From: Chrysomallon squamiferum
Taxonomy: Eukaryota > Mollusca > Gastropoda > Neomphalida > Peltospiridae
Reading direction: 5' to 3'
Length of the DNA: 64,000 nt
Assembly: GCA_012295275.1 (NCBI GenBank)
Contig: CM022672.1
Coordinates: forward strand, 17,853,394 to 17,917,393
Positions 12,913-48,425 of the stretch are shown in pieces. The translations under genes were made by a program, and so were the position numbers. The notes under the pieces were generated by a model. It saw only the letters and a program-made list of their open reading frames with translations. It was not told the DNA's origin and did no database searches. Position 1 is the first letter of the stretch. Each line of letters starts with the position of its first letter.

Positions 12913-15900
12913 TGCAGGTACTGAAACATTTACCTGGCTTATAGAAATCTGGAAAATAGAGAAAATTGGCTGTTTTTTTTTAAATGGCTACTTTCCTCAA
13001 TGCCTCTTCAAATGGATGTCTTGCTGAGTGTGGGTGATCAGATATTTTGTGTTTAAGTTTACTCTTATTTTCACATATTATCAAGTCTAAAAGAGTGTTC
13101 AAGTAAAAACTGAACTTACTAGTGAAAAGTATTCTGCAAAAAGGTATTATAAGAATTGTATGTGAATTAATACAGAGAGATCAAAATATATCCTGCTTTA
13201 TAATTTTGTTAATTTGTATCTGTTAAATACAATTTCATTCTTTATTTTTTGTTACCTGTAATAATAATAATTTTAGTAAAATGAATAACTGGAAAATTTT
13301 AAAAAAAAAAAAAATATGTTAAGTATTCTTAAAAGGTGCAATTCATTTATAAAATATTTCAAAAAATAATTTTTCAGTTTGGATTTTCTCCTTTTTCAAA
13401 TTATCTTTAATTATTCACTTACTCAGATTTTGCTGTGAGATTAAGATTCAGTTTTGTCTGACTTAGATGGAGAAAAAGTATATAGAACAATAAAAATAAT
13501 TATTAATTTTATGATAATATCTCGTTTCTTTGGGGCTTTTTTATGTATTACTGGAACTGTATATAGCTTACTGACAAACTTTTAATTTTATAAATATTCC
13601 AATTATTGGCAATTTCATGTATATATATGAATACATAATGTTTTTCAGTTTTAGATAAATACAGATAATATATTTATAAAAATAAGATTACAAAGATAAT
13701 AAGACTGAATTTAAAATGTTAACTTGAATGATTTTTTTTTTTTTTTTTTTCTATAGTTCCAGCAGACAGTTGAAAAGGACATATGTACATTTTGATGCTG
13801 CTACTTACTATTGCCTTTCACAATGAAAAGAGACTAATGCTTTCATTGGTTACTGTTTTGTGAGGTGAAATAAATTTATATAATAGTAATGCAGTTTTAC
13901 TTCAAGCAAGATTTGTGTGCCAATTTGTTAGAGCATGTAATAGTGTGTGATATTGAAATTATATATAAAAGATCCTTTGTTGATGTTTGAAAAAAAGAAA
14001 GAGAAAAGGAGTAGCCCATTTCATGATGGTGGTTATAAGAAACTGCTTTAACTAGATTCTTTATCACAGCCAATTCATGTTCCTGATTGGATTTTGTCTC
14101 ATTTCAAACAGAGTTAGATTATTTTAGAAAAGTATATATATATATATAAAACTGTCATGATCATTTGAAAATTGTGTACCAACACCTAATAAAGTTAAAG
14201 TTCACTTTTTAAATTAGTATAAAAAAGAAACAGAAAAAGGAAACTCAACCATGTAATTTAAAAGAATGGAGAGGGGTAAAAAAAAATATATAATCCATTG
14301 TAATGTAGTATCTTGAAGTAAATCTTCTAAAACAATGTATTTAAATCTTGGTCACATATCAATCATATTTTTTACTCTATCACTGTAAGAATTTGTTAGT
14401 AACCAATGTTACTAGATAAAAATGCAAAAACAAAAAAATTAAAAAAAAATAAAATAAAAAAGATATTAAATAATAAGTTAAGCAAAATTAACATAACCTG
14501 TTTTTCATTGTCATATTAAATAATAACGAAACAAGAAATCTTACTTTTTTAAACATTTGAGAATTATTTAGACATTATTTTTTGCTCTCTATTCAAAAAC
14601 AGAAAACAAAACAAAAATTTGTTTAAACATTTTATTGAGTCAATACCCAATGAGCAGACAGACACAGAGAAAAGATATACTGGAGAAAAAAAAAGTGGCA
14701 AGGCAGGCAGGCAGGCAATACATTCACTGTTGGATTTAGACAAAAGAGTGAATTTTAAACAGCTACAGAGTGACATTAATCATTGGCTTGCTCTCTTCAG
14801 TGGATTGTGGCTGGCAAATGTTTTGAAGATGAGGATGAAATTTTTTTTAATGTTTTTTTTTTTTTTTTTTTTTTTTTTCAGAATACAGAAATTGATTTGT
14901 TGTATGAATGGAATTTGTGTCCAGTACAACTGATAAAGAGTAGTTCATTAATTAGCAGTTACATAAACATTTTTTTTTTTTTTTTTTTATCTACGAATGA
15001 TAAATAATCCTCTTTTTTTTTTTTCTTTCTTTCTTTTTTTTTTTTTTTTATTTTGAAACAAATTGTTTCCATCTTAGTCTTTTTTGTTAATAGTAATGAA
15101 ATCAAAACATTTGTCATTTGAAGCAATTTCTTTACATATTTAATACTGAAAACATAATAACAAATTACCAGTTATGAATATTGAATTTAACTTGTTAAAA
15201 TAGAAAAAAATAATTTAAAACTGTCGACTTTAATGAATAATTAATTCTTGAAAATCTTTACATATTTTGTTAAGCAAATAATCTGAATTCACGTATCTCA
15301 GAAAACCTAATCTGAATTTGAACCTCTGTAAAATTCTGATTATGAACATACGGTTTCACAAAAAATAAAAAGTTAATTTTCCCATTTTCACCACTTATGG
15401 AATGACTTTCAAGCAGACTTTCAAAAAACCTACCATCAATAAAGGTGTCATTTGAAAGCAGATCTTTACAAATTACAACAATAAAAACAAAATATTATTA
15501 ACCTAATAAGTGGGGTATGAAACCTAATAAAGTAGATCAAAAATGTGTTGGGGGCATTGTTAAACATAACATTTATTTCTTTTTGCAAGAACACAGAGAC
15601 ATTCAAGCTTTTAAATCACTGACTATGTGTGTTTTAAATTAAAACTATTAAATCTCATTTTCATAAATGTAAAATGACAAGATAAAATATATTTAAAAAA
15701 ACTTAAGTTGACACTCATAAATGAATTTTCTCACTCTGCACAGGTGTTTTTGCCTATTTTAACTGCTACCAAAGCAGAATTAATAGCCTAAAAGAAAGAA
15801 AGAAAAACAGGAATATTAAAAAAAAGAAAAAAAAAAAGAGATAAACCTTCCAAAAAGCAGTATATTAATTGTAGAAACTGTAAAATGGTGTCAGTGTAAA

Positions 15901-17858
15901 TATTTGAAGAGGTCCACTGGTCTGTTCATTTAATGTCTGTTACACAACAGAGAAAAAAAAACCACCAAACATTTATTGTTGTTGTTGTTGTTTAGTAAAT
16001 CTATGGATATAAAACAGAATATGTTATAACCTTCAACATGTTACTGCCAATTTATTTCATTCTTTTTAACTAATAATAAATATATATATATATATTTTTT
16101 TAAATGTATGCATTTCATCATACAGCTTTGTTCTTTTGAATTATCTACTAAAAAGCAGTTAAAAAACATTCTCTACTCATTGTCTGTATTTTTTACAAAA
16201 ATTTAAACTTTCTACAATTTATATAAGAAAATATAATAAATAGAGAAAAAAATAAAACAATAAAATAAAACAGAATTATCACTAATGGCTGAATTCACAA
16301 AGCCTGCAGTGGCCTTATAAACATTTAACATTTAACAAGTATATTTACAATGCTTAAATATTAAAGAATAAGCCAATTTCATAAATCCCTCTCTTTCTAT
16401 TTGTAATAATATTGCTTGTTTTAAAATAAAATTATTTATAACAAAGCAGTCTTTTGTAAAATATTTAAAATCTGCACAGAAAAATTAACCACAAATAACA
16501 TTTTATCTCGTGAAAGGAATTAGACAAAAACATTTTTCTGTTTTTAATTTAATGCCTGGCATTTAATACCATTTTTTATTTCAAAATAATAGAAAGAGAA
16601 ATAATAATAATAAAAATAGTAATAATAATAATATATCCTCTGAATGTCCTGTGAGTAATAAATAACAAATATTTCTTTCAAATGAAAAGGAAAAAAGAAG
16701 AAATTATTTTCACCCATATATAAAATTTTTTAAAAATGAATAAATGTAAACAAAAAAAAAAACTAAAATTTCTTTTATTTATCTAAAAATAATTTAGGCT
16801 TATAGGTTATTTTGTTTTTTAAATGTCTGAAAATTGTAACATGTTTCAAGTATATTAAAATTAAAACAAGATATTATTTTTTGTAATACACTTTTAGCAT
16901 TTTCAAAAATAAACTGTTATTTTCAAGTTCTTTTCTATAACATGTAAACTCTTAATCATCACTGTTATAATTATTGTAATTACTATAATTATAATTTCAT
17001 CTCAAAATTCCATATCTTTTATCTATTTATTTCATTTGGTTCATTTTTATAGACATTAAAAGAATTAATCATTTTTAAATAGTAACAATTTGATTTGGTT
17101 AAAAATAAAATAAAATATCGTACCATTTCAGTGTAAAATTTAATTTCAATAAAAACAGATATACAAATATACATACATATGTATTTATTTGCTGCCTGAA
17201 ATGTGACATATGAAAAAGTGTCTTACCCCCCCACCCCCTTCTTCAGGAAACTGAATTAATTATTTATGTATATTCTTTAATTTATTTTTTAGGTTACAAG
17301 CAAAAAGTAAACATCTTTCTCTTGATGTTTTCAAAAGAATGAATAATTAACAGTGGTTTTATTTTAGGAAACACACAACTATAAATATGTACAATGCTTA
17401 AACATGTGTTCAAGGAAAATAGGCTTAACAGACTGAGCTTTTAATATTTATAACAACAACAAAAAAGATTCACTATTGCAGTAACTCTTAAAAAAGCTGT
17501 GTGTTTTTTTTTATATACATAGTTAATTTAAAAAATAAGAATTATAGAAAATAATGTGAAATTTGGATATGTAGTTAATATTCTCTTTTTTAAATGTTCA
17601 TTTAAAAAAAATAACTGCTGTAAGTCCAAAATGTGGTTTTTGTTTTGTTTTTTTTGTTTTTAATAATTAAAATATGACTCTTAGAAATTACAGTAGGCAG
17701 TATATCACTTAAAAAAAAAAAAAAAAAAAAAAAAAACAAAAATAACCCACCATGTTTAATGGTTATTCACCCTAGCTTCAGAATATTTTTATGTTTGTTT
17801 ACCTCACGAACTAGAAAAATATTCACACACTTGACTAGAAGAGTGAAAGTTGAGACAG

Positions 17859-17904
<46 letters not shown>

Positions 17905-18141
17905 GAAAAAGTCTACACAGATAAAATACCCCACAACATGAACATCAGCTAGCTAAAGTTTCTTTGAAAGATACACAAAAAAACACAAAAGATAAACCCA
18001 AGACAAAACAAAACAACAAAAAAACCACTGTCCATACATCCATACATTCAAACTGTTTTTGTTGGGTTTTTCTTTCTCAAGTCAGTTAAGGTTAGGTTCA
18101 TTTGTACACATTATACACGAAGGAGATTCTTTGGCAATTTG

Positions 18142-38199
<20,058 letters not shown>

Positions 38200-39005
38200 T
38201 TTATAATCTACATCTCGTTTGTTTATCGGGATTTGAACGAGATGTTGTTTTGAATTGGCTGCGGAACAGCGAAATATAAATACTAAAAATAGTCTAAATT
38301 ATAAATAAATAAAAAAATACATCACATTACAGTTTAAAAGATTTTATAAACCATTAAAGAACAGGAAAAAAATCGAATTAAAATAAATAAATAAATAAAT
38401 AAGCTAATAAGTAAATCACAATAGAGAAACAAAAAAACACTCCAACCCAAAATTAATCTTCCAATTTGTGTTTGTGAGTGTGTGTTAGAGAGAGATATCT
38501 AGATTGCTGATTTAACAACATTAATAATCAGCAATAAGTATTTTTATTAAGTTATTTCATATTATTATTATTATTAGTAGTAGTAGTAGTTGTTGTTGTT
38601 GTACTATACATAATGATAATACACATAGATGATAGAACATCTATAAATATAGCAGTTATATCTAGATTAAACTATTAAAATAATATTTGATGAGAAAACA
38701 ATATCTCATTGGTGGAAAATTCTGGCGTGAAACTGAAGTAACAAACTATCGATTATATTTGTTTACATTCATTATAGTTATTTATTATTATAATCAAAAA
38801 TGTTTTGTTGTGTTTTTGTTTTCATTTAATATTTTGCATTGACTCGAAACTGTTGGCCTTAAGATCATTTCGACATTTCATTTATTACGATAGTCGACTT
38901 CACGCTGGCGGGATATTTTAATACGTCCTTTATTTCAGTCACGTCTATATCTGGTATTTTTTAATTTATTTATTTTTTAAGTTCTAAAACTAGAAAATTT
39001 AAAAC
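38200..39005. promoter_or_regulatory. Head-to-head promoter region between tankyrase and GINS4
   Basis: The two start codons point away from each other across 806 bases, so both promoters and 5' UTRs must fit here. Visible elements: an inverted CCAAT box (ATTGG, 38254-38258), reading CCAAT towards tankyrase, and TGGCGGGA (38906-38913), an E2F-like site about 93 bases before the GINS4 start. The middle is A/T-rich with (ATT) and (TAG) runs near 38560-38590. No TATA box can be singled out in such AT-rich DNA. E2F control of GINS4 is an inference from the site and from the gene's S-phase role. Confidence 0.6.
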
Positions 39006-39092
39006 ATGTCTGAAATCGATCCGATTGAAGCAGAAGAAGATGAAGAAGAGATTGCCATGACTGCAGCTGAGGTTCTGGAAAAACTAGAAGAG
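39006..39092 (+). CDS. GINS4: GINS4 exon 1
   Basis: Residues 1-29: acidic MSEIDPIEAEEDEEE then TAAEVLEKLEE. Ends in frame before GTGACC, a weak donor. Confidence 0.92.
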
Positions 39093-42000
39093 GTGACCGT
39101 GAAGTAGATAGTAGATACTAGATCTAGTAGATGTATTCAATATCGTAAACAAAGATTAAAAACTTGTGTAATTTTTAAAAATATACTATCATTTAATGAC
39201 TTTAAATGTAATATTGCAGTGGGTGTGACTGCAATATTCAAGTTGGGATCATTCAGAAGTTCTGGCGAATATTAAAAATGAGGTAAAATGGGTAGAAACC
39301 TAGTCATGTGTTTTAGTGCCTTTTTAAGAATATTTAAGGAGTGAAATTAGAAGCGTGTGGGAACCTGTTTGATATTACCTCAATATTTATTTTAAAAGAG
39401 CTTAAGTATAATTAAACTGGGCAGCACTATTTAATTCCATATTTTAATTCCTGGAGATCACTAACTCCTAAAATTAGATCAGATGGTGTGAGATGGTTAA
39501 TGCTTGTTGATTTAATTGTTTTTGTTTTTTTTGTATTTATGTATAATTTTTTTTCATGTAGGCATGGTTAAATGAAAAGTTTGCACCAGAACTGTTGGAA
39601 GCAAAAACTGATTTGGTAGAATGTATGTTTGGTCAGATAACTGCCATGGAAGAAAATATAAAACTGGCAAAGAAAGGAGACTTCAAAATAAGTGTACATC
39701 GAATGGAGGTAATGTAACTTGTTTTTAAAATAAGCTTGCTGTTATTATTAATTAGAGAAAAATATTAACTAGTTATTGGTTTTATTGATGTGTGTGTGTA
39801 TGTGTCAAGATAATAGTAATACACAAAAACAGAAATAAACGTAAAACTGACTGACTTTTCATTTAATGTAATTTTTCTCTTTTTCAGCTTGATCGGATAC
39901 GGTATATTCTAAGCAGCTATTTAAGAATTCGTTTGAATAAGGTATTACAATTACACATCATAATTAAAAACAGAAAATATCTTCCTCAATACTGGTTATA
40001 TAACAAAAGTTATATCCCTTTAGTAACAAATGAATTAATCTTCAAATAATTGTTCAAGTGTTCTAAATAAATTATTTGACATAATGGCTTATCCATTCTT
40101 ATGTTTGATTAATGATCAGAAACTTTTTATTATTCCAATAAAAAAAAAATGTTTGAATTTTTTATTTAGATTGAAAACTACACGTCACACATTTTGGAGA
40201 GAGAGGCAGAGAGATCCGATGAAGAAAATCCACTGTTGTCACCTGAAGAATTTATTTTTGCCAAAGAGTAAGTCATTATTTAGTAGAATTTTCATTTGGA
40301 TGTTATTTACAGACTAAAGTTTATTTTTGTATCTTATATACATAAATTTGACATATGCATTTAATTTTTATTCATTTGTGTTATTGTTTTATGCTATAGT
40401 TGTAGTTACTAATAAAATATAACAAAGTATTCACTTCAGATGGTTAACATTTTTGCCTTAAAAACAAAAAAAAAAAAAATCTGATAACTGAAAAAAAAAA
40501 AAAAAAAATAGAAAAGAAAAAACAATTAATCATTGGATAACCTCAATCAGTGCCATTTAAGGTGATATATTGATGAAATTTGTACAATAAGAACTACTTT
40601 TAATTCTTTCCAAAACTAATGTGGCAGAGTTTGTCTCATGTTTTGAAATAATTAAATTCAAGAAATATAACAACAGTAATAATAAATCATATAGAACAAT
40701 TGTATTATTATTTTTATTAAATAATTTTAAAAATTTAAATTGATGCAAATTTTACTTCAGTGCCAACAGATAAAAAAACTGCATTAAAATTTAAATAGTT
40801 CAAATATTTTATAGCTGTAATAAATGTCTTGCTTTTAAAATTTTATTTTTATTTCATTCATTTATTCTTGTTTTTTTTTTAAAGGTGTTTTTTTTAGTGT
40901 TTTTTGTTTCTTTATTAAATTTTTATATTGCTGTTATTATATTTAGTTTTGGTGTATTTTTCATTCCTAAAATTTAAATTTTATGATTTTCTGATTAATC
41001 TCAAAAGATTAATTAATAAAATTTTTTTTTTTTTTTTTTTTAATTAATTTTTTTCTTTACCATCATTGTTTTCTTTTTATATATTTACAAATTGAATATT
41101 ATACTGTTGTTATTTAAAAAAAAATTTAAATATACTAAAAACACTCAAAAGTATTATGTGAAGCTGATTTCTTTTTCTTTTTTTATCTTGTTATCATCAT
41201 CATCATCAGAATTTTAATTTTATTTTTTAGATTTAATGACAGCATCGAGTCTCATTTTAACAACCTTGCATTGCGTCACATGCCATCAAATCTTCAAACA
41301 CTAACTAAAGCTCAGAAAGGTAAGCTTTGTTTTTTTCGTTTCACACTTTTACACTTGAAATTTCTGGACTTGATCTACTAAAAAGAATTCAAATTCTGCA
41401 GTTTTCTTGCAGTTCATAAACTTTATAAACATGAAGAGAAATTAATATTTAAGAAACAAAAAGATTTTCATTCAATAATGTTTTTTTAGTTTTTTTTTTT
41501 TTTGTTGAGATTTTTGGTTGCTTACAATACTGATTCAGAAAATGAAGAGTTGTGTCCCTTACATAAAACAAATGATTGAAAAAAAAAAAGATTGACATCT
41601 CACATGATTTTGTTTTATTCACAGATAATTATATATTTAAATTTTTTTTTTTTAAATCTGCTTAGATTTTCAAGAAAAGATTTTATAAATAAAAGAAAAA
41701 AATATCGCCCAAAAATTAAATTAACAACCAACTTAATTTTTTTAACATTGTTCAAATTTACTGTTCATATATACAAAACAGTTCGAATAAATATGTTGAT
41801 TTAACAAGTTTGCATGTTAACTTAAAACAGTTATAAATGAAATCAAACATTTAAAAAAAAAAGAAACTGTTATTTATTTAAATCTAAACACAAATGGTTA
41901 GGTGCAGTTTAAAAGATTTATTGAAACTGGCTGGAAACAATTTTTGTCATCTGATGCTAAGTAGATAAAATGTACAGACATTTTTTGAAAGTTCATTTGA

Positions 42001-45000
42001 GGGTGCATTTAAAAAAAAAAGGGAAAGCTGTAGTTGAGTTTTTAATGGTTTATGACAGCAACATTTCTGAAGTGAATGTGTATGGCCTGATCTTCTTTAT
42101 GACCCCCTCATATAAATTGGTCATGAGCTAATAGAGAAAATTTCATGTCAGCTTAAAGTTAAACCTGTTTATTATCTCTCCGTGGATTTAGCTCTACAAA
42201 TGTTTGTTCTTTCCTGTACTGTTAATGACCTTTGAATGTGGTCATTGCTTTGAAACGAGTTTATTTATCAGCTAGATTAACGTTATCAAAGTGTGTGGTC
42301 ATATTAATCACACCCAAAAAGTGCTGGTCAGAAGCAAGTGTACCTTAAAAAAAAAAAAAAAAAAAAAACTAAAAGATTTAAATGATTTTTACCTTTAAAA
42401 ACCCCCACAATAATTAAAAAACAAACAAACACATTTTAAATATTAAATGTATAATTTTTTGAAATAGTGAAATTTGAAAGAGGAATTGAAGATAATCTGT
42501 GAATTATTGTTATAGATTGAGAAAAAGAATTGAACTATCAACCTGTCATACTTAAAATGAGATAAAGCACATTCTTATTTAACTGCTTTAAAATAAAGAA
42601 TTCATATTTGAAAACTGACTTGCAGTATTTGGTTTTTCAATCCACTATAATCACAACTAAGCATCTGCAACCATTATACTACTAGTTTATTGCAAAATGG
42701 TATGTTATTTATGTGATATTTCAGTAAAAAAAAGTCTGCATTTTTCAAATTAACCGATACATATAAATTAATATTCTTTAAAAAAAATCATAGAATATTG
42801 CAAATGAGTGTCACAGATGTGCCTCTATCAAATTAGATATCAAATATTATTATACAGTATTTTTTAAATATATTTTCTTTTTTTTTTTTTTTTCAAATGT
42901 AGAAAACTAATGTTTTTGCTGTTCATTAACATGGCTTACAGAGCAGTTTAAGATAAACATTTTTCTTTATTTTCATATATATATATTCACACTTCATCAC
43001 AACACCCTCTGGTTATCAAATTAAATTGAAGAAATAGAAATCAAAAACAAAAAAAGATGAATATATTTTTGTTTCTTTTTCAACTTTCAGTAATGCGTCC
43101 TAACTTAAACAGCTATGTTTTTATACGGGTCAATGAAGATGCTGAAGGGGTTCTAGTTGAAGAAGAAACAATGGACACAGGGTAGATATATCTATATATA
43201 TATCTATTTTTTTTCTTTCTCATAAATATTAATACCTGTTTGCCTGTTGTGTATTGACATTGCAGCTACGTGCAGTTTGGATTGTAGTTTGTACGTGATT
43301 CTATGGGTGAATAATCATGCTGAAAGATGCTTGCGGAGAAAATGATATACACATATTGATTGTTGATGGTTTAAGTGAAAAGAACTGCAAAATCATGTTT
43401 TACTGAAATGGAAAAAACTAGAAATCGTCAAAGGCAAATAATCATAATGTATATAAATATATGGTGTTTTTGTGAAAATTTAAAGCATAGAAATGTCACT
43501 CTTTATAGGAAGACATCTTTTTTCTTCTTTTTTTGTGAAAAGCTTATGTCATCTTTATTTTATTATTATATTATTTTTTTGTAGATGGAGTTAATGTCTT
43601 TAAGATTAATATTTTTATATGTAGTTAAATCTGTGTTTTCTTTCTGTAATGTGTTTATATCAATGTAAAACGTATTTGATGAATGAAAGAATATTTTGAA
43701 AGAATAACCCTTAATGTTAAACTTACAGATTTTCTTCCACATGGTGTTCTCACATCTTTCTATGACTGCTGTTTTGAGTATTAATTTTTTTTTAAAGTGT
43801 AAAAGAAAATGTTGAAGAGATTTATAACAATCAGCTATATTAACTAAAAACTCTATGTAAACAACTTGTTTTCTCTTTGTTTGAAGGTCATTCATAAAAA
43901 AGAATGCATGTAAAAAAATTATTTATTTATTATTAGATTTGCTATTTATATCCTAAGAGAAAATGTAATTTGAAAAAAAAAAACTCTCAACACTCATGAA
44001 TCAGTTTCTAATATTTTATTATTAACCATTGTTCTTGTGTTTCATGACTGTGTTTTCTGTCACAAAATGCAACGGCAGCTAAAATCTTCGTGACCAGAAG
44101 TTTCTCATTTTGATTCGACCGGATGTAATATCCGCAGACATTTACTGTTCATGTGTGACATATATATATTTGTATGTATGTTACAACTGAGTCCAGGAAG
44201 CCAGCAGAAAGACCACGACACATGTGACGGGCTAATACAGTGGTAGTACACTGCTATTATTAACAAAAACTGATCAGCTGTTACTACTTATACAAAACAT
44301 GATACAGACAGTCACAAGTCATTCACCTTTCTACCTGCTGGAACAATGCCAGCCTGTTTACGTATAGTCATAGTACCTAACTGCCCATGAAATTATTTCT
44401 GTTTTTTTTTTTGATAATTTAATAATTTAACCTGTTGACAACAAGGTTTTGTTTATTTTTGTTAAAGATGTTGTACTGGAGAATCTGAATTTTTTTTTTT
44501 TTTTTTTCAGTAGTTAACAGTGCACAGGGTCAGTGCCAAAAAACTGCTTTAAATAACTGGTGTACACTTTCTAACAATGTTTTGAGTTGGTGTCCACTTA
44601 TCAGTAAAAATAACAAAATGTGTGATATGAAGAGGCAGGCATTTTCTTGTTTTCTTTGTTTCTTTTTCTTATTATTTTTTTTTTTTTTTTTTTTTCGTAA
44701 CAGCATCTGGTAAAATATAGCTATAGACAGAATCACAGATGATTCTGTTCTTGTGCAATACTTTACTCAGTCTAATAGGGTTTTTTCTTGTTTTCTTTCT
44801 TTCTTCGTTTTCGTTCACCCACAGTTTTTATCTTATTTTCTTCTATAGACAGAATCACAGATGATTCTGCTCTTGTGCAATACTTTACTCAGTCTAACAG
44901 GGTTTTTTCTTGTTTTCTTTCTTTCTTCTTTTTCTTTCACCCACAGTTTTTCCTCTTTTTTCCTTCTTTTTTTTTTTCCTTTGTTCTAATAATTGCTAAG

Positions 45001-45454
45001 AAAGGACTTAATAATGAAGACTTGTTATTTTATTGTTATTCTTTTTATTATTAGCAAAATTTGTTTGTCAGAAAAAAGTATTTTTCTGCCATCAAATTTA
45101 TTTTGTTGTATTTTTTACTTTTATTACTGGTATTGTTATACAATTGTTATTATTATTCCACCCATCGTTTGTACAAAATGGTGAGTCAGGAAGTTGTTGT
45201 CAACGTGTCAATCTTTGATTGAAATTTGTTATTTGTTTGACCTCACTGTTGGGCGGTTATTTTAGTTTGGTACTGAAAGACTCCTGTTTTGCATAAACTA
45301 TGCAGATTTCTCATGTTTTCTTTCCAGTTGTCATGCCAATGTAAATAAAAGCCATATTTGAAAAATAAAAATAAAAATTTTTTTTTTTTTTTTTTTAACC
45401 AATCCTTAAAATATAATTCATTGTGTAAATACACACATAACAAATTTTATATTA

Positions 45455-45508
<54 letters not shown>

Positions 45509-46965
45509 GAGAACTGAAATGTTTAGCTTTTAATTTAATTTTTTTTTAAACTTTTGGCAGAATAAACAAAATCAGTTCTCAAGTATCAGTACTGTCAAAA
45601 ATTACAAGAAACTATTTTAAAGGAGTTTTAATTTAAAATAAAATTAAAATTAATAATAATAATAAACACTATTAAAAATAATAAAACATTTATATATATG
45701 TATATGTATTGAAAAACATTACGTATTTACTTACCTCCCTTATATAATATCAAAAAATTATCTTTTGAAATAGTCACATTTAATTTTAATGTTAATGTCT
45801 TCTAGTGACATACTTTAAAGTCAAGGAAGTAAAACTTATGAGATATAAATTTGTTGTCACATAATAAACACCCAGTTAATAATGATTCTCATAACTGGAA
45901 GTTGAGAAGATTTTTGAGAAGGAGTATTAATAATAATAATAATAATAATAAAACTGGCATATAACTAGGTTATCCATTTATTTATTTTATTTTGCTTTTA
46001 GAAAGAAAGTATGCATAATCATAATTTCAATATATTTAGTCTTAGTGTCTGGTTTTGCCTTGGTCACTTGCCCATGATTAGTAATAAATCTGATAAATGA
46101 TAGTTGCAGGTGTATCATATATTTGTTATAGATTGTGAAACCCAGCAACTAGTCTGCTACTTTCTTAAAACAAGTTTTATTAGGATCTGTAGTTGGTCAA
46201 AATAATGGAGTTTCACTGTAATTTCTTAGTTGCCACATTCTAAAAAAACTTATCTTTTTCACTTTTTAACCTTTACATATCTTTAGGAAATCAGTAGAAA
46301 AAGGAGAACATCAGACTTGAGGCATAGTTACATGATATACTTGATTTTCATACTTCACTGTAAATAAAACAACCTGCAAGTCTAGTAAACAATAGTTAGA
46401 CAATATGTGTATACTAGGAAAGCTACACTTTTAAAAACAGGAAAGAGACCTTATTGACTGTTCTAAGCATCTGCTTCAGAGATGCTTTCGTGGATTATAT
46501 GGGAGTAACTTAAGATGGCTAAATCTGTATGTTGTGTTTGATGTACGTGATTATTAGAGGACATTACAGTTCAAGGCCTTGTATTTTTATTTTTATTTTT
46601 TCTTTGCCCCAGCTCTTTATCTAGCACACACAGACCCAGTTCCAACAAGCCCTGTAACATGAAGCTTTTATTTTTTTACACTTTTCTTTTTTTTTCCTTC
46701 TCTCCCGTCTGTTTCCAAAATAACATTCATTTCACAGCTATCAGTGTTCCCAAGTCTCCTTGCATCAGTATATATATGCAACACTTACACATGAAAATCA
46801 TTTTATTCAACAAGTGGCTTTATTTAAGAACAATTCACAGTTTCATAGGTGTGCCATCCGGTACATTACATGTGAAAAATAATTCTCTTTTTTTATATAC
46901 CCTCTCTGGGTCTTTTAATTTTTTTAAAATTTTTTTTTTTTTAATTTTTTTTTTTTTGGTGTTTT

Positions 46966-47007
<42 letters not shown>

Positions 47008-48168
47008 TTGTTTGCTTTTCTTGCTTTTTTTTTTTTTTTTTTTTTTTCTCTATGGAGGTCAAGGTAGGTGAGAGTGCAGAAATGTCAAACATTATTGTCT
47101 GCTGCTATAATGTAATAAGAGCTCCAGAATATTTCGTTACTCTAAAAATACACCCAGCTGTGAGCTCACTGTGGAACTTCAACTTAGTGACAGGAACACT
47201 CTTCCTTATTGCACTTAGTAGGCTTTTTCCCCCACTCCAGCCAGCAGTTAATATATCCGTAGATGCAGTTTCTTGCTTGTGAAAATGTTCCTGCAGCACA
47301 TACCATACTGCTGTCTGCTAATATTTACAAATAGTCACTGAACACATACGCTGTGAAACATACTTTGATTGCAGTTAAGTGCAAAAGGTGCAGTGCTAAC
47401 GTCACATGTGGCAACATGATAAATCTTCAGTATTCACATTGGGCTGCTGTTCTGTTTACAGGAAGATGGTTATTAAAAATTACTTTTCTTGCTAATGGAA
47501 ATTAATCCAGGCTTCTCTTTGTTATGTGTTAAATCATAAAATATGATGCCACATAGCCATATATTAAAACACATGTTGAGTTTGTCATTAAGTTAATAAT
47601 TTCTTCCTTCCTTAAGTGATAAGAAATAGTGTGATTACAGTTGCAGGTTTAATAATTTAATTTAGAGAGTGTGAGAATTTTTTTTTTTTTTTTTTTATTG
47701 TAAGAAAAGGAAGAAGAAGAAGACATCTTCTTTGTAGATACAGTAATTTAATTCATGAAGTGACAGAGAAATTAAACCAGCTGAAGAAACCAGTAAACAT
47801 AAGTCTTGTAAATAAAAAGACTTCAATAACTTAAACAGATATATCATGTGCCAAGGTGAATTTCTAATCAAACCAATCCCTCTTGAAAAAAAAAAAAAAA
47901 AAATAATTAATGGACATGTTTTTCTGCTTACGCTTGCTATTTTTTTGTTATTGTGCCCATTTATCATTATCACACTTGCGTGTGTTTGTCTGTGTTTGCT
48001 TGTCTGTGTGTACATATAACAGTGTTTGCCAAGAAAGTCTGGCAGTAAAGAGCAAGATTTGAAGGTGTGGGATTAAAACTGGTCTTTTAATAAATGCCTC
48101 ACAGGTTTGACATTTAATCTTAAGGTCATGACCTGAATCAGGTGTAGTGAAGCAATCTCAAGGTCAAA

Positions 48169-48209
<41 letters not shown>

Positions 48210-48391
48210 CTGAATGGATTGGTTTTTGCAAAGAGTCTACCATGTCACCCTGTCTCCTATCTAGATTAACTAGGGATTAGTGTTATCTGGTTAATTGGAT
48301 GATTGATGGGATGGTGCACTTGGTGTACTTCGTGTGAATGGTCACAGTGGTGGAACTTTGCCAAAATGAAACAAAGAGGGGGTAAAACAAT

Positions 48392-48425
<34 letters not shown>

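Noticed and set aside
46659-47282. 207-codon plus-strand frame, one of the longest in the window
   Set aside because: Its centre is a poly-Phe stretch translated from T-runs; the opposite strand gives poly-Lys. No domain, and it lies within GINS4 intron 6.
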